Shown here one piece after another: positions 41,285 through 51,334 of a stretch of 64,000 nt of DNA. The position numbers and the translations under genes are program-made. The notes under the pieces are model-generated. The model was not told the DNA's origin. It was given only the letters and a program-made list of their open reading frames with translations, and did not search any database. The DNA is taken from assembly GCF_000759835.1 (NCBI RefSeq), contig NZ_BBNB01000012.1:186001-250000 (forward strand), read 5' to 3'. Position 1 is the first letter of the stretch, and each line of letters begins with the position of its first letter. This stretch comes from Citrobacter sedlakii NBRC 105722. Its GTDB lineage: Bacteria > Pseudomonadota > Gammaproteobacteria > Enterobacterales > Enterobacteriaceae.

Positions 41285-41310
41285 GCCGGACGCCTGTTGA
41301 GACGCCCGGC
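41285..41310. repeat. Palindromic element between eutK and eutR
   Basis: GCCGGACGCC and GCCCGGC arms around GTTGAGACG, a REP-like or terminator-like hairpin in the 46-bp gap. Confidence 0.5.
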
Positions 41311-41321
41311 CCTCCGACAGA

Positions 41322-41822
41322 TTAATTTTTTATGCGATAGCGACTGCTGCGTTTACGCAACGCCCCGTCCGTAAAAAGCTGCTCCAGCGCCGCCCGGGCC
41401 TGCTCCAGCGGCCAGCCAAAGTGCGCGGCAACCTCGCCCGCCGTCATGCCCTGACGCACCCCGGCGAGTTTTGCCAACAGCGCATCGGCGTTGTCTGGTA
41501 CGCCAGGCGGCTGCGGCGCCGTTTTCGGCGCGGGAGGCGCCGATGCACGCTGAAACCCGCCGATCAGCCACTGGGTGTCATCCTCGGGCCGACCAATCTC
41601 TTTTCGGCTGATGACGCGTCCGGTGCGCTGCGCCGCGGCGCTTCCGGCATCCAGCGCCGCCCGACAGGCCGCCAGATCGCCCTCCACTACCAGCGTCACC
41701 TTGCCAGGGTCAAGCACTTCGTGATTCAGCAGCGTGACGTTGGCGGCTTTCAGCATGGCATCCACGGCATCCACCGCCGCGACCATGCCCTCCACTTCCA
41801 GTAATCCCAGCGCATTGATCAT
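41322..41822 (-). CDS. eutK: EutK, BMC-domain shell protein with C-terminal winged helix
   Basis: 166 residues from ATG 41822 ([20 protein letters not shown]), preferred over TTG 41828 by SD GGAGG spacing. N-terminal single BMC domain ([28 protein letters not shown]), Pro-rich linker and a C-terminal helix-turn-helix-like domain ([21 protein letters not shown]) that in the E. coli protein has a DNA/RNA-binding-like fold. Confidence 0.95.
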   Translation of the reverse strand: MINALGLLEVEGMVAAVDAVDAMLKAANVTLLNHEVLDPGKVTLVVEGDLAACRAALDAGSAAAQRTGRVISRKEIGRPEDDTQWLIGGFQRASAPPAPKTAPQPPGVPDNADALLAKLAGVRQGMTAGEVAAHFGWPLEQARAALEQLFTDGALRKRSSRYRIKN

Positions 41823-41834
41823 CGGCAACCTCCG

Positions 41835-42494
41835 TTACGCGCGCTGGATTGGACTACGGGCGATATCCAGAACCGCATCGGTAAAGGCATTGCAGGCCGC
41901 TTTACAGGCCGCCTGGCTCCCGGTTAAAAACGCAGCGGAATAGTTGGTTTCCGACGGCGGCGGCACGTAGGTCACCAGTTGAACATCGGCAGATTTCATC
42001 GCCGCATCAATACCAAAGGTCGCTTCCAGCGGCGGCGCAACCAGATAAGCGATCGGATCGCCCAGCGCAATCCCCGCGGTTGACGAGAGATACGAACCGG
42101 TGCGCGACACCACGTGCGCGAGAAATGCCGTATCTTCCGCATCGTTCGCCCACTGGAACGCAGCGCCGCTTTCAATATGGGCGACCATCGCGTCCAGTCC
42201 GGCGCGAACCTCCGCCGGGTTTGGTCCGCCGAGCATAATCAGCACTTCTCCGGCGGTAGGCGACGGGCCGTGGGCAGCGCCAGCGTATAGCGAGCGGCCA
42301 TACACCACTTCCACCATCGCCTGTTTCGTCGCTTCGTCTGCGGCAATATACGTCACGTCATCAGAGTCTGCCGTGATGAGACCGAGGCTACGTATATGCG
42401 ACGGTAATTTCAGTTCGCGCGCAAACCCGTCGTTTACGGAAGCAATCACGCGCATCGCGCTGACCGAGGGTCGAATCAAATCTAATGCTGGCAT
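41835..42494 (-). CDS. eutL: EutL, trimeric two-domain BMC shell protein
   Basis: 219 residues. Tandem BMC domains forming a gated trimeric tile; [20 protein letters not shown] and [20 protein letters not shown] are conserved. It lies 12 bases upstream of eutK. Confidence 0.97.
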   Translation of the reverse strand: MPALDLIRPSVSAMRVIASVNDGFARELKLPSHIRSLGLITADSDDVTYIAADEATKQAMVEVVYGRSLYAGAAHGPSPTAGEVLIMLGGPNPAEVRAGLDAMVAHIESGAAFQWANDAEDTAFLAHVVSRTGSYLSSTAGIALGDPIAYLVAPPLEATFGIDAAMKSADVQLVTYVPPPSETNYSAAFLTGSQAACKAACNAFTDAVLDIARSPIQRA

Positions 42495-42504
42495 GATGCC
42501 TCCT

Positions 42505-43401
42505 TTAACGGGTCATGTTGATGCCGGACGCCTTTTGCTCCAGCATGCGTTTGGCCAAATCGACAATGACGGCGGCCGCTTCGACCGGCGGGGTGCCGCC
42601 CTGGTGGATGTTCGAAATACAGGTGCGATCGGCTTCCACGGTGGTCGCCACACGCGGGGAATAGACCGCGTAGCAGGAGAGACTTTCTGACTGCCCCAGC
42701 CCAGGACGTTCGCCGACCAGCAGGACAACCACCTTCGCACCGAGGATCTCGCCGATCTGATCTTCTATCTTCACGCGGCCATAGCGCACAAAGAACGGCG
42801 TGCCGACCTTCAGCCCCGCCTGCTTCAGCCCGGCGAGAAGGGGCGGCAAAATCTCCTCATAGTTGGCCGTGATCGCATCAGTGGAAAGACCGTCGGATAC
42901 CACCACCTGCACGTCCGGATTCATCACGCACTGCGCTTTCAGCGCCTCGACCGCTTCCGGACTCAGCCGACGCCCCATGTCCGGGCGGGTCAGATACAGG
43001 TTTTTGTCGCTGATTTCCGAACGCACCTCCAGCAACCCCTGGGCTTTCACCCACTCTTCCGGCACTTCTTTCAGCACCGTGTCTTTCGAACGCGAGTGAT
43101 CGGCGAGAAAGCGCAGCAGCGCCTGGGTGCGTGGGCGCGGCCCGGCGCGCCCCGTGCAAACCCGTGCGGCGGTGCTACGACGCAGCTCCGTGAGCACGTC
43201 GGCGCGGTGCGGATGCTCAACGCCAATCCACGCTTTCGCTTGTGCGGATCCTAAATCGACCTCACAGCTTTCGCTGGCGACGGGCGCCGCGCACTGCGGC
43301 TTATGGCATCCCTGCGCGGACGGCGCGGCGGTTTGTGGCGCGTCCTGGCCCATTGACGCCATCACGCTACGTACAATTTCTTCAATCTGTTTTTGATCCA
43401 T
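42505..43401 (-). CDS. eutC: EutC, ethanolamine ammonia-lyase small subunit
   Basis: 298 residues. N-terminal amphipathic encapsulation helix [18 protein letters not shown], then a variable Ala/Cys linker and the B12-handling domain ([55 protein letters not shown]). With EutB it deaminates ethanolamine to acetaldehyde and ammonia in an adenosylcobalamin-dependent way. Confidence 0.97.
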   Translation of the reverse strand: MDQKQIEEIVRSVMASMGQDAPQTAAPSAQGCHKPQCAAPVASESCEVDLGSAQAKAWIGVEHPHRADVLTELRRSTAARVCTGRAGPRPRTQALLRFLADHSRSKDTVLKEVPEEWVKAQGLLEVRSEISDKNLYLTRPDMGRRLSPEAVEALKAQCVMNPDVQVVVSDGLSTDAITANYEEILPPLLAGLKQAGLKVGTPFFVRYGRVKIEDQIGEILGAKVVVLLVGERPGLGQSESLSCYAVYSPRVATTVEADRTCISNIHQGGTPPVEAAAVIVDLAKRMLEQKASGINMTR

Positions 43402-43421
43402 GGTGTCTCATCCCCGCGTCA

Positions 43422-44783
43422 TCAGAAGAACAGTGACGGATCGCCCGCCCGTTTGGTCAGACGACCGTTTGCCATAATGCCCATCGTTTCCAGCCAGCGT
43501 TCAAACTCCGGCGACGGGCGCAGATTCAGCAGCTGGCGCACGGTTGCGGTGTCGTGGAAGGCGGTGGTCTGATAGTTGAGCATGATGTCGTCGCCGAGCG
43601 GCATGCCCATGATGTAGTTGCAGCCGGCGGTGGCGAGCAAAATCATCAGGTTTTCGTTGAGGTTCTGATCGGCGTCGGCATGGTTGGTGTAGCAGCAGTC
43701 GCAGCCCATCGAAATGCCGCTCAGCTTGCCCATAAAGTGATCTTCCAGGCCCGCACGAATAATCTGGCGATCGTTATAGAGGTACTCCGGCCCGATAAAG
43801 CCCACCACCGTATTAACGAGGAACGGATCGTAGTGCCGCGCCAGCCCGTAGTTACGCGCTTCCATTGTCACCTGATCCGCGCCAAAGTTAGCGCCAGCGG
43901 AAAGCGCCGAACCTTGCCCGGTTTCAAAGTACAGGCAGTTTTCCCCGGCGATGCGGTTGAATTCCGCCCCCACCGCGCGCGCTTCATCCAGCATCGCCAG
44001 CTCGACGCCAAACTCTTTTAATCCCTTCTCGCTGCCGCAAATACTCTGGAAGATCAGCCCGCCCGGCGCGCCGCGACGGATCGCTTCGATCTGGGTCGTC
44101 ACATGCGCCAGCACGCAGCCCTGGGTCGGGATGTTGAACTTGTCGATGACGCCGTAAACGGTATCCAGCACGCGGCTTAAGTTTTCCACGTCGTCGGTGA
44201 CCGGGTTGACGCCAATCACCGCATCGCCTGCGCCAAAAGAAAGCCCTTCATAGATTTGCGCGGCAATACTCTGCACATCGTCGCGGGTGTCGTTCGGTTG
44301 TAAGCGGCAGCTAAAGGTGCCTGGAATACCGATCGTGGTATTGGCCTTTTTAATCACCGGCATTTTCTTGCCGCCGTAAATCAGATCGGCGTTGGAACAA
44401 ATTTTCGCTACCGCCGCCACCACTTCAGAGGTGAGTCCTTTACGGGTAAAAGCGATGTCGTCAACGGATGTTTCGTCGCTCAACACGTACTCGCGCAGTT
44501 CGCTGATGCTCCAGTTTTTAATGCGGTTATAAGCGGTTTCGTTGACGTCATCCTGAATCAGACGCGTCACGCAGTCCTCCTCATAGGCAATCACCGGATT
44601 ATTGCGAATATCCGCCACTGTCATTTCTGACAGTACTTGTTTCGCCGCCACGCGCTCCTGCGAACTTTGCGCTGCGACGCCTGCCAGCACATCCCCCGAA
44701 CGCAGTTCGTTGGCCTTTGCCAGCACCTCTTTTACATCCTTAAACTGATATACATTGCCGAACAATGTGGTCTTTAGTTTCAT
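43422..44783 (-). CDS. eutB: EutB, ethanolamine ammonia-lyase large subunit
   Basis: 453 residues, full length TIM barrel with the active site. Conserved IPGTFSCRLQPNDTRDDV, GDAVIGVNPVTDD, GGLIFQSICGSEKGLKEFG, CLYFETGQGSALSAGAN and MGCDCCYTNHADADQN. Only 11 bases from eutA, so no prophage is present at this junction. Confidence 0.98.
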   Translation of the reverse strand: MKLKTTLFGNVYQFKDVKEVLAKANELRSGDVLAGVAAQSSQERVAAKQVLSEMTVADIRNNPVIAYEEDCVTRLIQDDVNETAYNRIKNWSISELREYVLSDETSVDDIAFTRKGLTSEVVAAVAKICSNADLIYGGKKMPVIKKANTTIGIPGTFSCRLQPNDTRDDVQSIAAQIYEGLSFGAGDAVIGVNPVTDDVENLSRVLDTVYGVIDKFNIPTQGCVLAHVTTQIEAIRRGAPGGLIFQSICGSEKGLKEFGVELAMLDEARAVGAEFNRIAGENCLYFETGQGSALSAGANFGADQVTMEARNYGLARHYDPFLVNTVVGFIGPEYLYNDRQIIRAGLEDHFMGKLSGISMGCDCCYTNHADADQNLNENLMILLATAGCNYIMGMPLGDDIMLNYQTTAFHDTATVRQLLNLRPSPEFERWLETMGIMANGRLTKRAGDPSLFF

Positions 44784-44794
44784 AAGTCGTTCCC

Positions 44795-46198
44795 TCAGGA
44801 AGGAAATGCGAGTGATTTCACCGTCACCGGCACAACCGATCCGCCAAAAAGAGGCGTACCAATGTCGATATAGTCCCCCGCCCGCACGACCACCTCATCG
44901 ATGACCGCCAGCGGGAGTTGCTGTAACTGCGGGCGCAACAACATGCCCAGGGCTTTACCAAAATCCTGCTCGGCCACCACCAGCAGGGGATGCGGATTGG
45001 GAAAACGCGCGACAAAGGCGGTCAGCGCGTCGATGACCGACAGTAACGCGGCGTAACGCACCGGAAGCGAGGCGGGCAGCGCCAGCACGTAAGCGTCGTT
45101 TTGGGGATCGAGATCGAGTTGAATGAGCGCCTGCTGCCAGGCAAGCAACAGATCCGCGTCATCCTGCGGGATCGCCACCGGCAGATTACGCAGCGGCAGT
45201 TGAACGTCGTCCAGCCAAATCGTACTGCCGGACAGCGACAGCGTATGCGCCCCCGCGCCGATCACCGTGGCCCGTACGGTCTGCGCCGGAAACTGCACGT
45301 TCATCTCCCGCAGGCGGGGATGTTCGTGCAGCGCCGTCGCTAACAGCGGTCCGATGTCAGCAAAACAGAACGGATCGGCGGGCAGGTTGCGGTAGCATTC
45401 GCCCACCCCGCCGGAAAGCGTAATCACATCAGGTTTCGCCCCGGCAGGCAGCAGCGCGGTTTGCATCAGCGCCTGCGCCAGCGGTGACGGCGTGCCGTCA
45501 ATGATTTCCACAATCAGTTCCGCCATCCGCTGCGTCACCTCAACGACCTGCGCCACAGTAAGTGTACGGGCGTCAGTTCCTTCGCCGAACAGCGCTGCGA
45601 CGATCTTCTGACCGGGTTGGTGAGCGTAAACCACGCGTCCCTGGCCGTCGGTTTCCAACAGACGGCCCCCCACATTCAGGCAGGCGGTACCGGTGACCTT
45701 TCCGGCATCAAACAGCGCGTAGTTCGACGTCCCGCCGCCGATGTCGATATTGAGCACCCGACACATCCGCTGCTCTGAAAGGGTTTGCGCGCCCGCGCCG
45801 TGTCCGGCAATCACCGACTCCAGATGGGGACCGGCGCTGGCGACGACAAAGTCGCCGAGCGACTGCGACAGCGCCATTACCGCCCCGCGCGCATTGCGGG
45901 TTTTCGCGCTCTCGCCGGTGATGATGATCGCCCCGGAGTCCACGGTTTCCGGCGCGATGCCGGCCGCATGGTATTGTTCAAGGATTAATGCCCTGAGTTC
46001 GGCCTCTTTTAACCCACCCTGCTTATCGACAGGCGTAAAGAAAACCGGGCTTTGCCAGCTAATTTCGCGTTTGATGAATTCGTAACGAGGCACCTGCGAC
46101 ACCGCCGCGCGGTTGACCAGTTCCAGTCGTGAGAAGATCACCTGGGTGGTGGTGGTGCCAATATCGATACCAACGCTCAGTAGCTGGCGAGTGTTCAC
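44795..46198 (-). CDS. eutA: EutA, reactivating factor for ethanolamine ammonia-lyase
   Basis: 467 residues starting with GTG (GTGA overlap with the eutH stop). Actin/Hsp70-like ATPase: SVGIDIGTTTTQVIF at the N-terminus, NIDIGGGTSNYALFDAGK, SGGVGECYRN. It exchanges damaged B12 cofactor in EutBC at the expense of ATP. Confidence 0.97.
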   Translation of the reverse strand: MNTRQLLSVGIDIGTTTTQVIFSRLELVNRAAVSQVPRYEFIKREISWQSPVFFTPVDKQGGLKEAELRALILEQYHAAGIAPETVDSGAIIITGESAKTRNARGAVMALSQSLGDFVVASAGPHLESVIAGHGAGAQTLSEQRMCRVLNIDIGGGTSNYALFDAGKVTGTACLNVGGRLLETDGQGRVVYAHQPGQKIVAALFGEGTDARTLTVAQVVEVTQRMAELIVEIIDGTPSPLAQALMQTALLPAGAKPDVITLSGGVGECYRNLPADPFCFADIGPLLATALHEHPRLREMNVQFPAQTVRATVIGAGAHTLSLSGSTIWLDDVQLPLRNLPVAIPQDDADLLLAWQQALIQLDLDPQNDAYVLALPASLPVRYAALLSVIDALTAFVARFPNPHPLLVVAEQDFGKALGMLLRPQLQQLPLAVIDEVVVRAGDYIDIGTPLFGGSVVPVTVKSLAFPS

Positions 46199-47421
46199 GA
46201 TTGCGCCTCCACGTCGATTTCTGCCGGGACATTTTCATCTTTTGGCACCAGCATCATCGCCACGCCAATCGCCGTGACGCCGCCAATGAGCTTGCCGACA
46301 ATCATCGGGAAAATCATCGCGTTCATGTTGGCTGCCGCGAAGCCTAAGTGGTCGCCCAGCGCGAAGGCGGCAGAGACAGCGAATGCGCAGTTGATCACTT
46401 TGCCGCGGGTATCCATCTGCTTCATCATGCCGAACATCGGGATATTGTTCGCCAGCGTCGCCACCATGCCGCCCGCCGCCATATTGTTGATTTTGAGCAG
46501 GCCGCCGACGCGCATCAGTGGTTTTTCGAACCAGCGGGTCAGCAACAGCACCATCGGATAAGCGCCGAGCAGCACGCAGGAAATAGAACCGATCACTTCG
46601 ATGGCGCGCATCACCTCGCCGGGCGTGTCGCCAGGGGCCATGAAGATCGGATCAAGCCCTGGGATCAGATCCCAACCGAGCAGGAATTTGATCACCGCCG
46701 CCGCCAGGCCGATAGTGATCAGCGCCACGAGGAATTTGGCGAAGATCTGGAAGCCGCTGATCATCTTTTCCGGAATGAACTTCAACCCCAGCGCCACCAG
46801 CACCGCAACGATGATCACCGGGATCATGTTCATCAGGATCAGCGCGAAGGTAAACTCCACCGGCTGACCGTTGATCTCAACGCCGGAATACATTGCCACC
46901 AGCCCCCCGGCGATACAGCCGATGGGGATCGTCACGATGCCCGCCAGCACGCCGAGCGCCAGCCAGCGGCGGTCAGACGGCTCAATGATCCCCAGCGCCA
47001 CCGGAATAGAGAAGACGATGGTTGGCCCCATCATCGCGCCGAGAATTAACCCTGAGTATAGCCACGCCGCCACATCGCCGCCCGCCAGCTCTTTGGCGAG
47101 GAAGAAACCGCCCATGTCGCAGGCCAGCAGCGTACCGGCGAACATTGACGGGTTCGCACCGAGCATTTCATACAGCGGAATAATCACCGGTCCGAGCAAT
47201 TTCGCTAACACCGGCGCCAGCGCGGTCATACCGACCATGGCCAACCCCAGCGCGCCCATCGCCATAAAACCTTCTTCAAACTGTCCACCGGACCCTTCAA
47301 TGCTTTTGCCGAATTTTCCGAGGAAACGCGCTGAACCGCCGAACTGTGACAGGATCCTGTCCACGGCGGCAATCAGCATAAAGAACATCATGATGTACAT
47401 GATGATTTCGTTAATTCCCAT
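46195..47421 (-). CDS. eutH: EutH, ethanolamine permease
   Basis: 408 residues with about ten membrane helices (MYIMMFFMLIAAVDRILSQF, MGALGLAMVGMTALAPVLAK). Imports ethanolamine at low concentration. Starts after a REP element behind eutG. Confidence 0.96.
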   Translation of the reverse strand: MGINEIIMYIMMFFMLIAAVDRILSQFGGSARFLGKFGKSIEGSGGQFEEGFMAMGALGLAMVGMTALAPVLAKLLGPVIIPLYEMLGANPSMFAGTLLACDMGGFFLAKELAGGDVAAWLYSGLILGAMMGPTIVFSIPVALGIIEPSDRRWLALGVLAGIVTIPIGCIAGGLVAMYSGVEINGQPVEFTFALILMNMIPVIIVAVLVALGLKFIPEKMISGFQIFAKFLVALITIGLAAAVIKFLLGWDLIPGLDPIFMAPGDTPGEVMRAIEVIGSISCVLLGAYPMVLLLTRWFEKPLMRVGGLLKINNMAAGGMVATLANNIPMFGMMKQMDTRGKVINCAFAVSAAFALGDHLGFAAANMNAMIFPMIVGKLIGGVTAIGVAMMLVPKDENVPAEIDVEAQS

Positions 47422-47453
47422 AGCCTCTACTCCCTGTCTTTTGTGATTCGTGG

Positions 47454-47479
47454 GCCTGATGGCGCTGCGCTTATCAGGC
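47454..47479. repeat. REP palindrome between eutG and eutH
   Basis: GCCTGAT and ATCAGGC arms around GGCGCTGCGCTT. Confidence 0.8.
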
Positions 47480-47481
47480 TG

Positions 47482-48669
47482 TTAATGTGCCGCCGTGTAC
47501 AGGTCGATAATCTGTTCCCGGCTGGCGGTGCGTGGGTTGGTGCGCAGACAAATATCCTCCAGCGCCCCCGTCGCCCAGCCGCTGTAATGTGCTGCTTCCG
47601 CGCCTGCGTCGCCGAGGCGCGTCGTCAGGCCCACTTCGGCGATCAGATCGCTCACTGCCGTGATGGCATCGCGATCGTCCGATTTCTTATTGGTCAACGC
47701 CCGCCCGATATGCGTAAAGCGTTCACGGCACACCATTCGGTTAAACCCCATCACCGTTGGCAGCAGCATGGCATTCGCCTGGCCGTGAGGGATGTGCAGC
47801 GTCGCCCCCGGCTGGTGCGCCATCGCATGGCACAGCCCCAGTCCGGCGCTGGAAAACGCCATTCCCGCCATACAGGAGGCAAGCAGCATACTTTCGCGCG
47901 CGGCGAGATCGTGTCCGTAGCCCACCGCTTTCGGCAGTGATTTGCCGATCATCGCTATCGCGCCAATCGCCAGGCTGTCAGTAAACGGGGAGGCATTCAG
48001 CGCGCTGTACGCTTCCACCGCGTGAGTGAGCGCATCAATACCGGTCATTGCCGTGACCGATGACGGCACGCCTTCGGTCAGCGCGGCGTCAAGAATCGCC
48101 AGATCCGGCATCAAAGAGGCATGCGCCAGCACCTGTTTGCGCCCGCTCGCCGCGTCGGTAATCACCGTGACGTTGGTGGTTTCCGATCCGGTACCGGCGG
48201 TGGTAGGCACCGCGATCAGCGGCAGGCGCGGACGCAGCGTGCTGGTTTCCGTCATCTCTGCCAGCGTCAGGCTGGGATTGGTGACCAACAGCGCGACCGC
48301 TTTTGCCGCATCCAGCACGGATCCGCCGCCAAACGCCACCACGCCGTCGCATTTAGCCTCGCGCAGCTGCGCAACCGCGGCACAGACGTCGGTAATACAG
48401 GGTTCCCCTGGTGGACACGACCAGACCGTCATCGCCACGCCCTTCATCGCCAGGCTGCGCTCAAGCGGCGCGGTCAATCCGGCCTGATGCAGAAAACTGT
48501 CGACCATCACAAACAGATGGCTGAGTTCGCGCGTCTGCGCTTCCTGTCCGCAAGCGCTCAACGCGCCGAGTCCACACAGCGTGACCGGCGGAACGCTAAA
48601 GGTTTTCACGCGTTGCAGATTCAGGGTATCGAATGCCTGAAAGAGCGCCGTCTGCAAGTCAGCTTGCAT
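47482..48669 (-). CDS. eutG: EutG, iron-dependent alcohol dehydrogenase
   Basis: 395 residues of the Fe-ADH family. NAD motif FGGGSVLDAAKAV, TTAGTGSETTNVTVI, and metal His residues in DALTHAVEAY and LCHAMAHQPGATLHIPHG. Reduces acetaldehyde to ethanol in the compartment and recycles NAD+. Start overlaps eutJ by 11 bases. Confidence 0.96.
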   Translation of the reverse strand: MQADLQTALFQAFDTLNLQRVKTFSVPPVTLCGLGALSACGQEAQTRELSHLFVMVDSFLHQAGLTAPLERSLAMKGVAMTVWSCPPGEPCITDVCAAVAQLREAKCDGVVAFGGGSVLDAAKAVALLVTNPSLTLAEMTETSTLRPRLPLIAVPTTAGTGSETTNVTVITDAASGRKQVLAHASLMPDLAILDAALTEGVPSSVTAMTGIDALTHAVEAYSALNASPFTDSLAIGAIAMIGKSLPKAVGYGHDLAARESMLLASCMAGMAFSSAGLGLCHAMAHQPGATLHIPHGQANAMLLPTVMGFNRMVCRERFTHIGRALTNKKSDDRDAITAVSDLIAEVGLTTRLGDAGAEAAHYSGWATGALEDICLRTNPRTASREQIIDLYTAAH

Positions 48670-49498
48670 AGATTCCCTCCGCTTTCTCTTTCCCGCTGTT
48701 AGCGATAGCCAGCGGCGTCATAAACAGGCTGTGTTGGGGCAGATGCACCTGTAAAGTCGGGAAACGCTGGCGAAACAGTTCGCCCACCCCCGGCTGCATG
48801 CAGGAACCGCCCGCCAGCCACAGATCGTTAATCCCCTGCCCTTCAATGTGCCGGGCGACAATCTCCGCCATTTTTTCGTACACCGGCTTAACCACCGGCC
48901 AAATCTCCTGCGCATTGCTGCGCTTGTACTGTTCGGCGTCCTCCAGCGAGATGCGCCGGTTTCCGGCAAGGGTCAGTGAAATGTGATGACCACCGGTCGC
49001 TTCGTCGGCGGACCAGGTCACGTCCCCCCGCTTCACGATGGCGATGCCGGTCGTGCCGCCGCCGATATCCACCACGCCGGCGTTATCGAGTTGCAGCAGA
49101 TCCGCCACTGCAGTCGGTTCATCCAGCACGTGGCTCACCTCCAGCCCGGCCGACTCCAGCACGTTGATTGAAATGCGCGGATCGGTGCCCGGCGGGAATG
49201 AGGTCGCCGCATGGGTGAAGCGGCAGCCGAGCCGTTTTTCGAGCGTCTCGAGATGACGGCGCACCAGGGTGACCGCGCCGAAGAAATCCCAGACGATGCC
49301 GTCACGCACGACGTCAGCCCAGTCGAGGCACACCGCGACGGGCTGCGCGTCGCCGTCGACGACCATCGACACTACGTCGCAGGTGCCCAAATCCACGCCC
49401 AGCCACAGCGGAGACTCGCTGTCAGCGGGCGTCTGATTACAGAGCTGCGCGGCTTTTTGCAGTCGCGGCGTCAGCCAGCGTTGTTCGTCGTGCGCCAT
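48659..49498 (-). CDS. eutJ: EutJ, Hsp70-like protein of the eut locus
   Basis: 279 residues of the DnaK/actin ATPase fold (GVDLGTCDVVSMVVDGD, DIGGGTTGIAIVKRGD, LAGGSCMQPGVGELF). Proposed chaperone-like role in eut enzyme assembly; not proved. Confidence 0.95.
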   Translation of the reverse strand: MAHDEQRWLTPRLQKAAQLCNQTPADSESPLWLGVDLGTCDVVSMVVDGDAQPVAVCLDWADVVRDGIVWDFFGAVTLVRRHLETLEKRLGCRFTHAATSFPPGTDPRISINVLESAGLEVSHVLDEPTAVADLLQLDNAGVVDIGGGTTGIAIVKRGDVTWSADEATGGHHISLTLAGNRRISLEDAEQYKRSNAQEIWPVVKPVYEKMAEIVARHIEGQGINDLWLAGGSCMQPGVGELFRQRFPTLQVHLPQHSLFMTPLAIANSGKEKAEGIYAS

Positions 49499-49508
49499 GT
49501 TTTATCCC

Positions 49509-50912
49509 TTAAACGATTCTGAACGCATCCACCAGCACGCAACGACGCAGACGCACAAAGGTACGCGCGCTGGTGACCCCTTCCCCGGTTGGCGTAGTGA
49601 TGGTCATCGTGGTCCAGCCTTCACCGCCCAGCCCCAGTCCGGCAATGCACGGCCCGTTTTTGACGAAAATGCTGGTATCAATGGCGTTGGCCATCTGGTT
49701 CATGTTGTCGATATTGCGCGAGTGCATAGCCGCCGTATGGTGACAGCCGCCTTCCAGCTCAACCGCCAACGCGATCGCCTCATCGACATTTCCCACCCGT
49801 ACGACCGGCAGCACCGGCATCATCAGTTCGGTAACGGCGAACGGATGTGTGGCTGGCGTTTCGACAAACAGCAGCCGGGTTGGCTCAGGAACCTTCAGAC
49901 CAATGGCTGCCGCGATTTTCGCCGCGTCACGGCCCACCCAGTCACGGCTGACGGTGCCTTTGCCGCGTTCATCAATATTTTTCAGCAGTACCGGCTGAAG
50001 CTGTTCGGCCTGCGCGGCGGTCAGTTTCACCGCCTGTTGGCCTTCCATCAGACGCATCAATTCGTCGGCAACGCTGTCGACGACAATCAGTACCTTCTCG
50101 TCGGCGCAAATAATGTTGTTATCAAAGGACGCGCCTTTCACGATGGATTCGGCGGCGCGCGCGAGGTCGGCGGTCTCATCCACCACCACCGGCGGATTAC
50201 CGGCCCCTGCGGCAATCAGCCGCTTGTTGGTGTGTTTACGGGCGGCTTCGACGACCGCTTCGCCGCCAGTGACCACCAGCAGGCCGATGCCCGGGTACTT
50301 AAACAGCCGTTGGGCGGTTTCGATATCCGGATTCGCCACCGTGACCAGCAGGTTCTCCGGGCCGCCCGCCGCCACCACCGCCTGGTTGAGCAGGGTGATG
50401 GCGCGCTGTGAAACGCCTTTCGCCGCCGGATGCGGGGCAAACACCACGCTGTTGCCGGCAGCAATCAGGCTGATGGCGTTATTAATCACCGTCGCCGCCG
50501 GGTTGGTGGACGGCGTCACCGAGGCCACCACGCCCCACGGCGCGTTTTCAATCAGGGTCAGTCCGTTATCACCGGTCAGTACCTGCGGCGACAGACATTC
50601 CACACCCGGCGTGCCGCGCGCCTGGGCGATATTTTTAGCCACTTTATCTTCGACACGGCCCATGCCGGTTTCTTTGACGGCAAACTCCGCCAGTTCTCTG
50701 GCGTGTTTTTCGCCCGCCTCACGAATGGCGTGAATCGCAAGCTGGCGCATCGCCACGCTTTTCAGCCCCTGCTGGGCGATTTTTGCGGCTGCCACCGCAT
50801 CATCCAGGGAGGCAAAAACGCCCATTTCATGAACGGCGGCCACCGGATGGCTGCTGTCCTTCATTTTCAGCAGCACCGCTTTTACCACCTGTTCAATGTC
50901 CTGTTGATTCAT
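49509..50912 (-). CDS. eutE: EutE, CoA-acylating acetaldehyde dehydrogenase
   Basis: 467 residues. N-terminal encapsulation helix MNQQDIEQVVKAVLLKMKDS, then an aldehyde dehydrogenase fold with NNAISLIAAGNSVVFAPHPA and the catalytic Cys in the SFDNNIICADEK segment. Oxidises acetaldehyde to acetyl-CoA with NAD+. Confidence 0.97.
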   Translation of the reverse strand: MNQQDIEQVVKAVLLKMKDSSHPVAAVHEMGVFASLDDAVAAAKIAQQGLKSVAMRQLAIHAIREAGEKHARELAEFAVKETGMGRVEDKVAKNIAQARGTPGVECLSPQVLTGDNGLTLIENAPWGVVASVTPSTNPAATVINNAISLIAAGNSVVFAPHPAAKGVSQRAITLLNQAVVAAGGPENLLVTVANPDIETAQRLFKYPGIGLLVVTGGEAVVEAARKHTNKRLIAAGAGNPPVVVDETADLARAAESIVKGASFDNNIICADEKVLIVVDSVADELMRLMEGQQAVKLTAAQAEQLQPVLLKNIDERGKGTVSRDWVGRDAAKIAAAIGLKVPEPTRLLFVETPATHPFAVTELMMPVLPVVRVGNVDEAIALAVELEGGCHHTAAMHSRNIDNMNQMANAIDTSIFVKNGPCIAGLGLGGEGWTTMTITTPTGEGVTSARTFVRLRRCVLVDAFRIV

Positions 50913-50923
50913 GATGTTCAGTC

Positions 50924-51211
50924 CTATTTATGGAAAATCACCTGACCGCCCGCCACCACTTCATCGACGATGCCAATGACGCACAGATCCACCGGCGAGG
51001 CTTCACTGCGGTGCGCCTGACGCGCCGAGCTGCCGCTGACCAGCAGTACCCATTCGCCGGTTCCCGCGCCGATACTGTCGATAGCGACAGCGCACTGCCC
51101 GTCCGGGTTGCCCGCAGCATCAATCATCTCGACCATCAGCAGCTTGTCGTGGGCCAGTCCCTGATGGCGGACGGTGCAGACGATTTGTCCTGTAACGACA
51201 GCCAGTTTCAT
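50924..51211 (-). CDS. eutN: EutN, pentameric vertex protein of the microcompartment
   Basis: 95 residues from ATG 51211 (MKLAVVTGQIVCTVRHQGLA); the longer in-frame reading covers the REP region and is rejected. EutN/CcmL fold with IGAGTGEWVLLVSGSSARQA. Forms the shell corners. Confidence 0.96.
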   Translation of the reverse strand: MKLAVVTGQIVCTVRHQGLAHDKLLMVEMIDAAGNPDGQCAVAIDSIGAGTGEWVLLVSGSSARQAHRSEASPVDLCVIGIVDEVVAGGQVIFHK

Positions 51212-51225
51212 ACCCGCCTCCTTGT

Positions 51226-51322
51226 TGCCGGATGACCGCGCCTGGCGCCTTATCCGGCCTACACAATCCGAACGCCGTGGGTGGTCTCCCGTAGGCCGGA
51301 TAAGCACAGCGCCATCCGGCAC
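51226..51322. repeat. Pair of REP elements (BIME-like) between eutM and eutN
   Basis: Unit 1 at 51226-51261 (TGCCGGATG...ATCCGGCCTA) and unit 2 at 51291-51322 (GTAGGCCGGATAAG...CATCCGGCA) in opposite orientation, separated by about 30 bases. Confidence 0.85.
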
Positions 51323-51334
51323 CACGTGTCATGC

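Noticed and set aside
49497-50411. 304-codon frame antisense to eutE
   Set aside because: His/Arg/Gln-rich shadow composition, no domain, and eutE is intact on the other strand.
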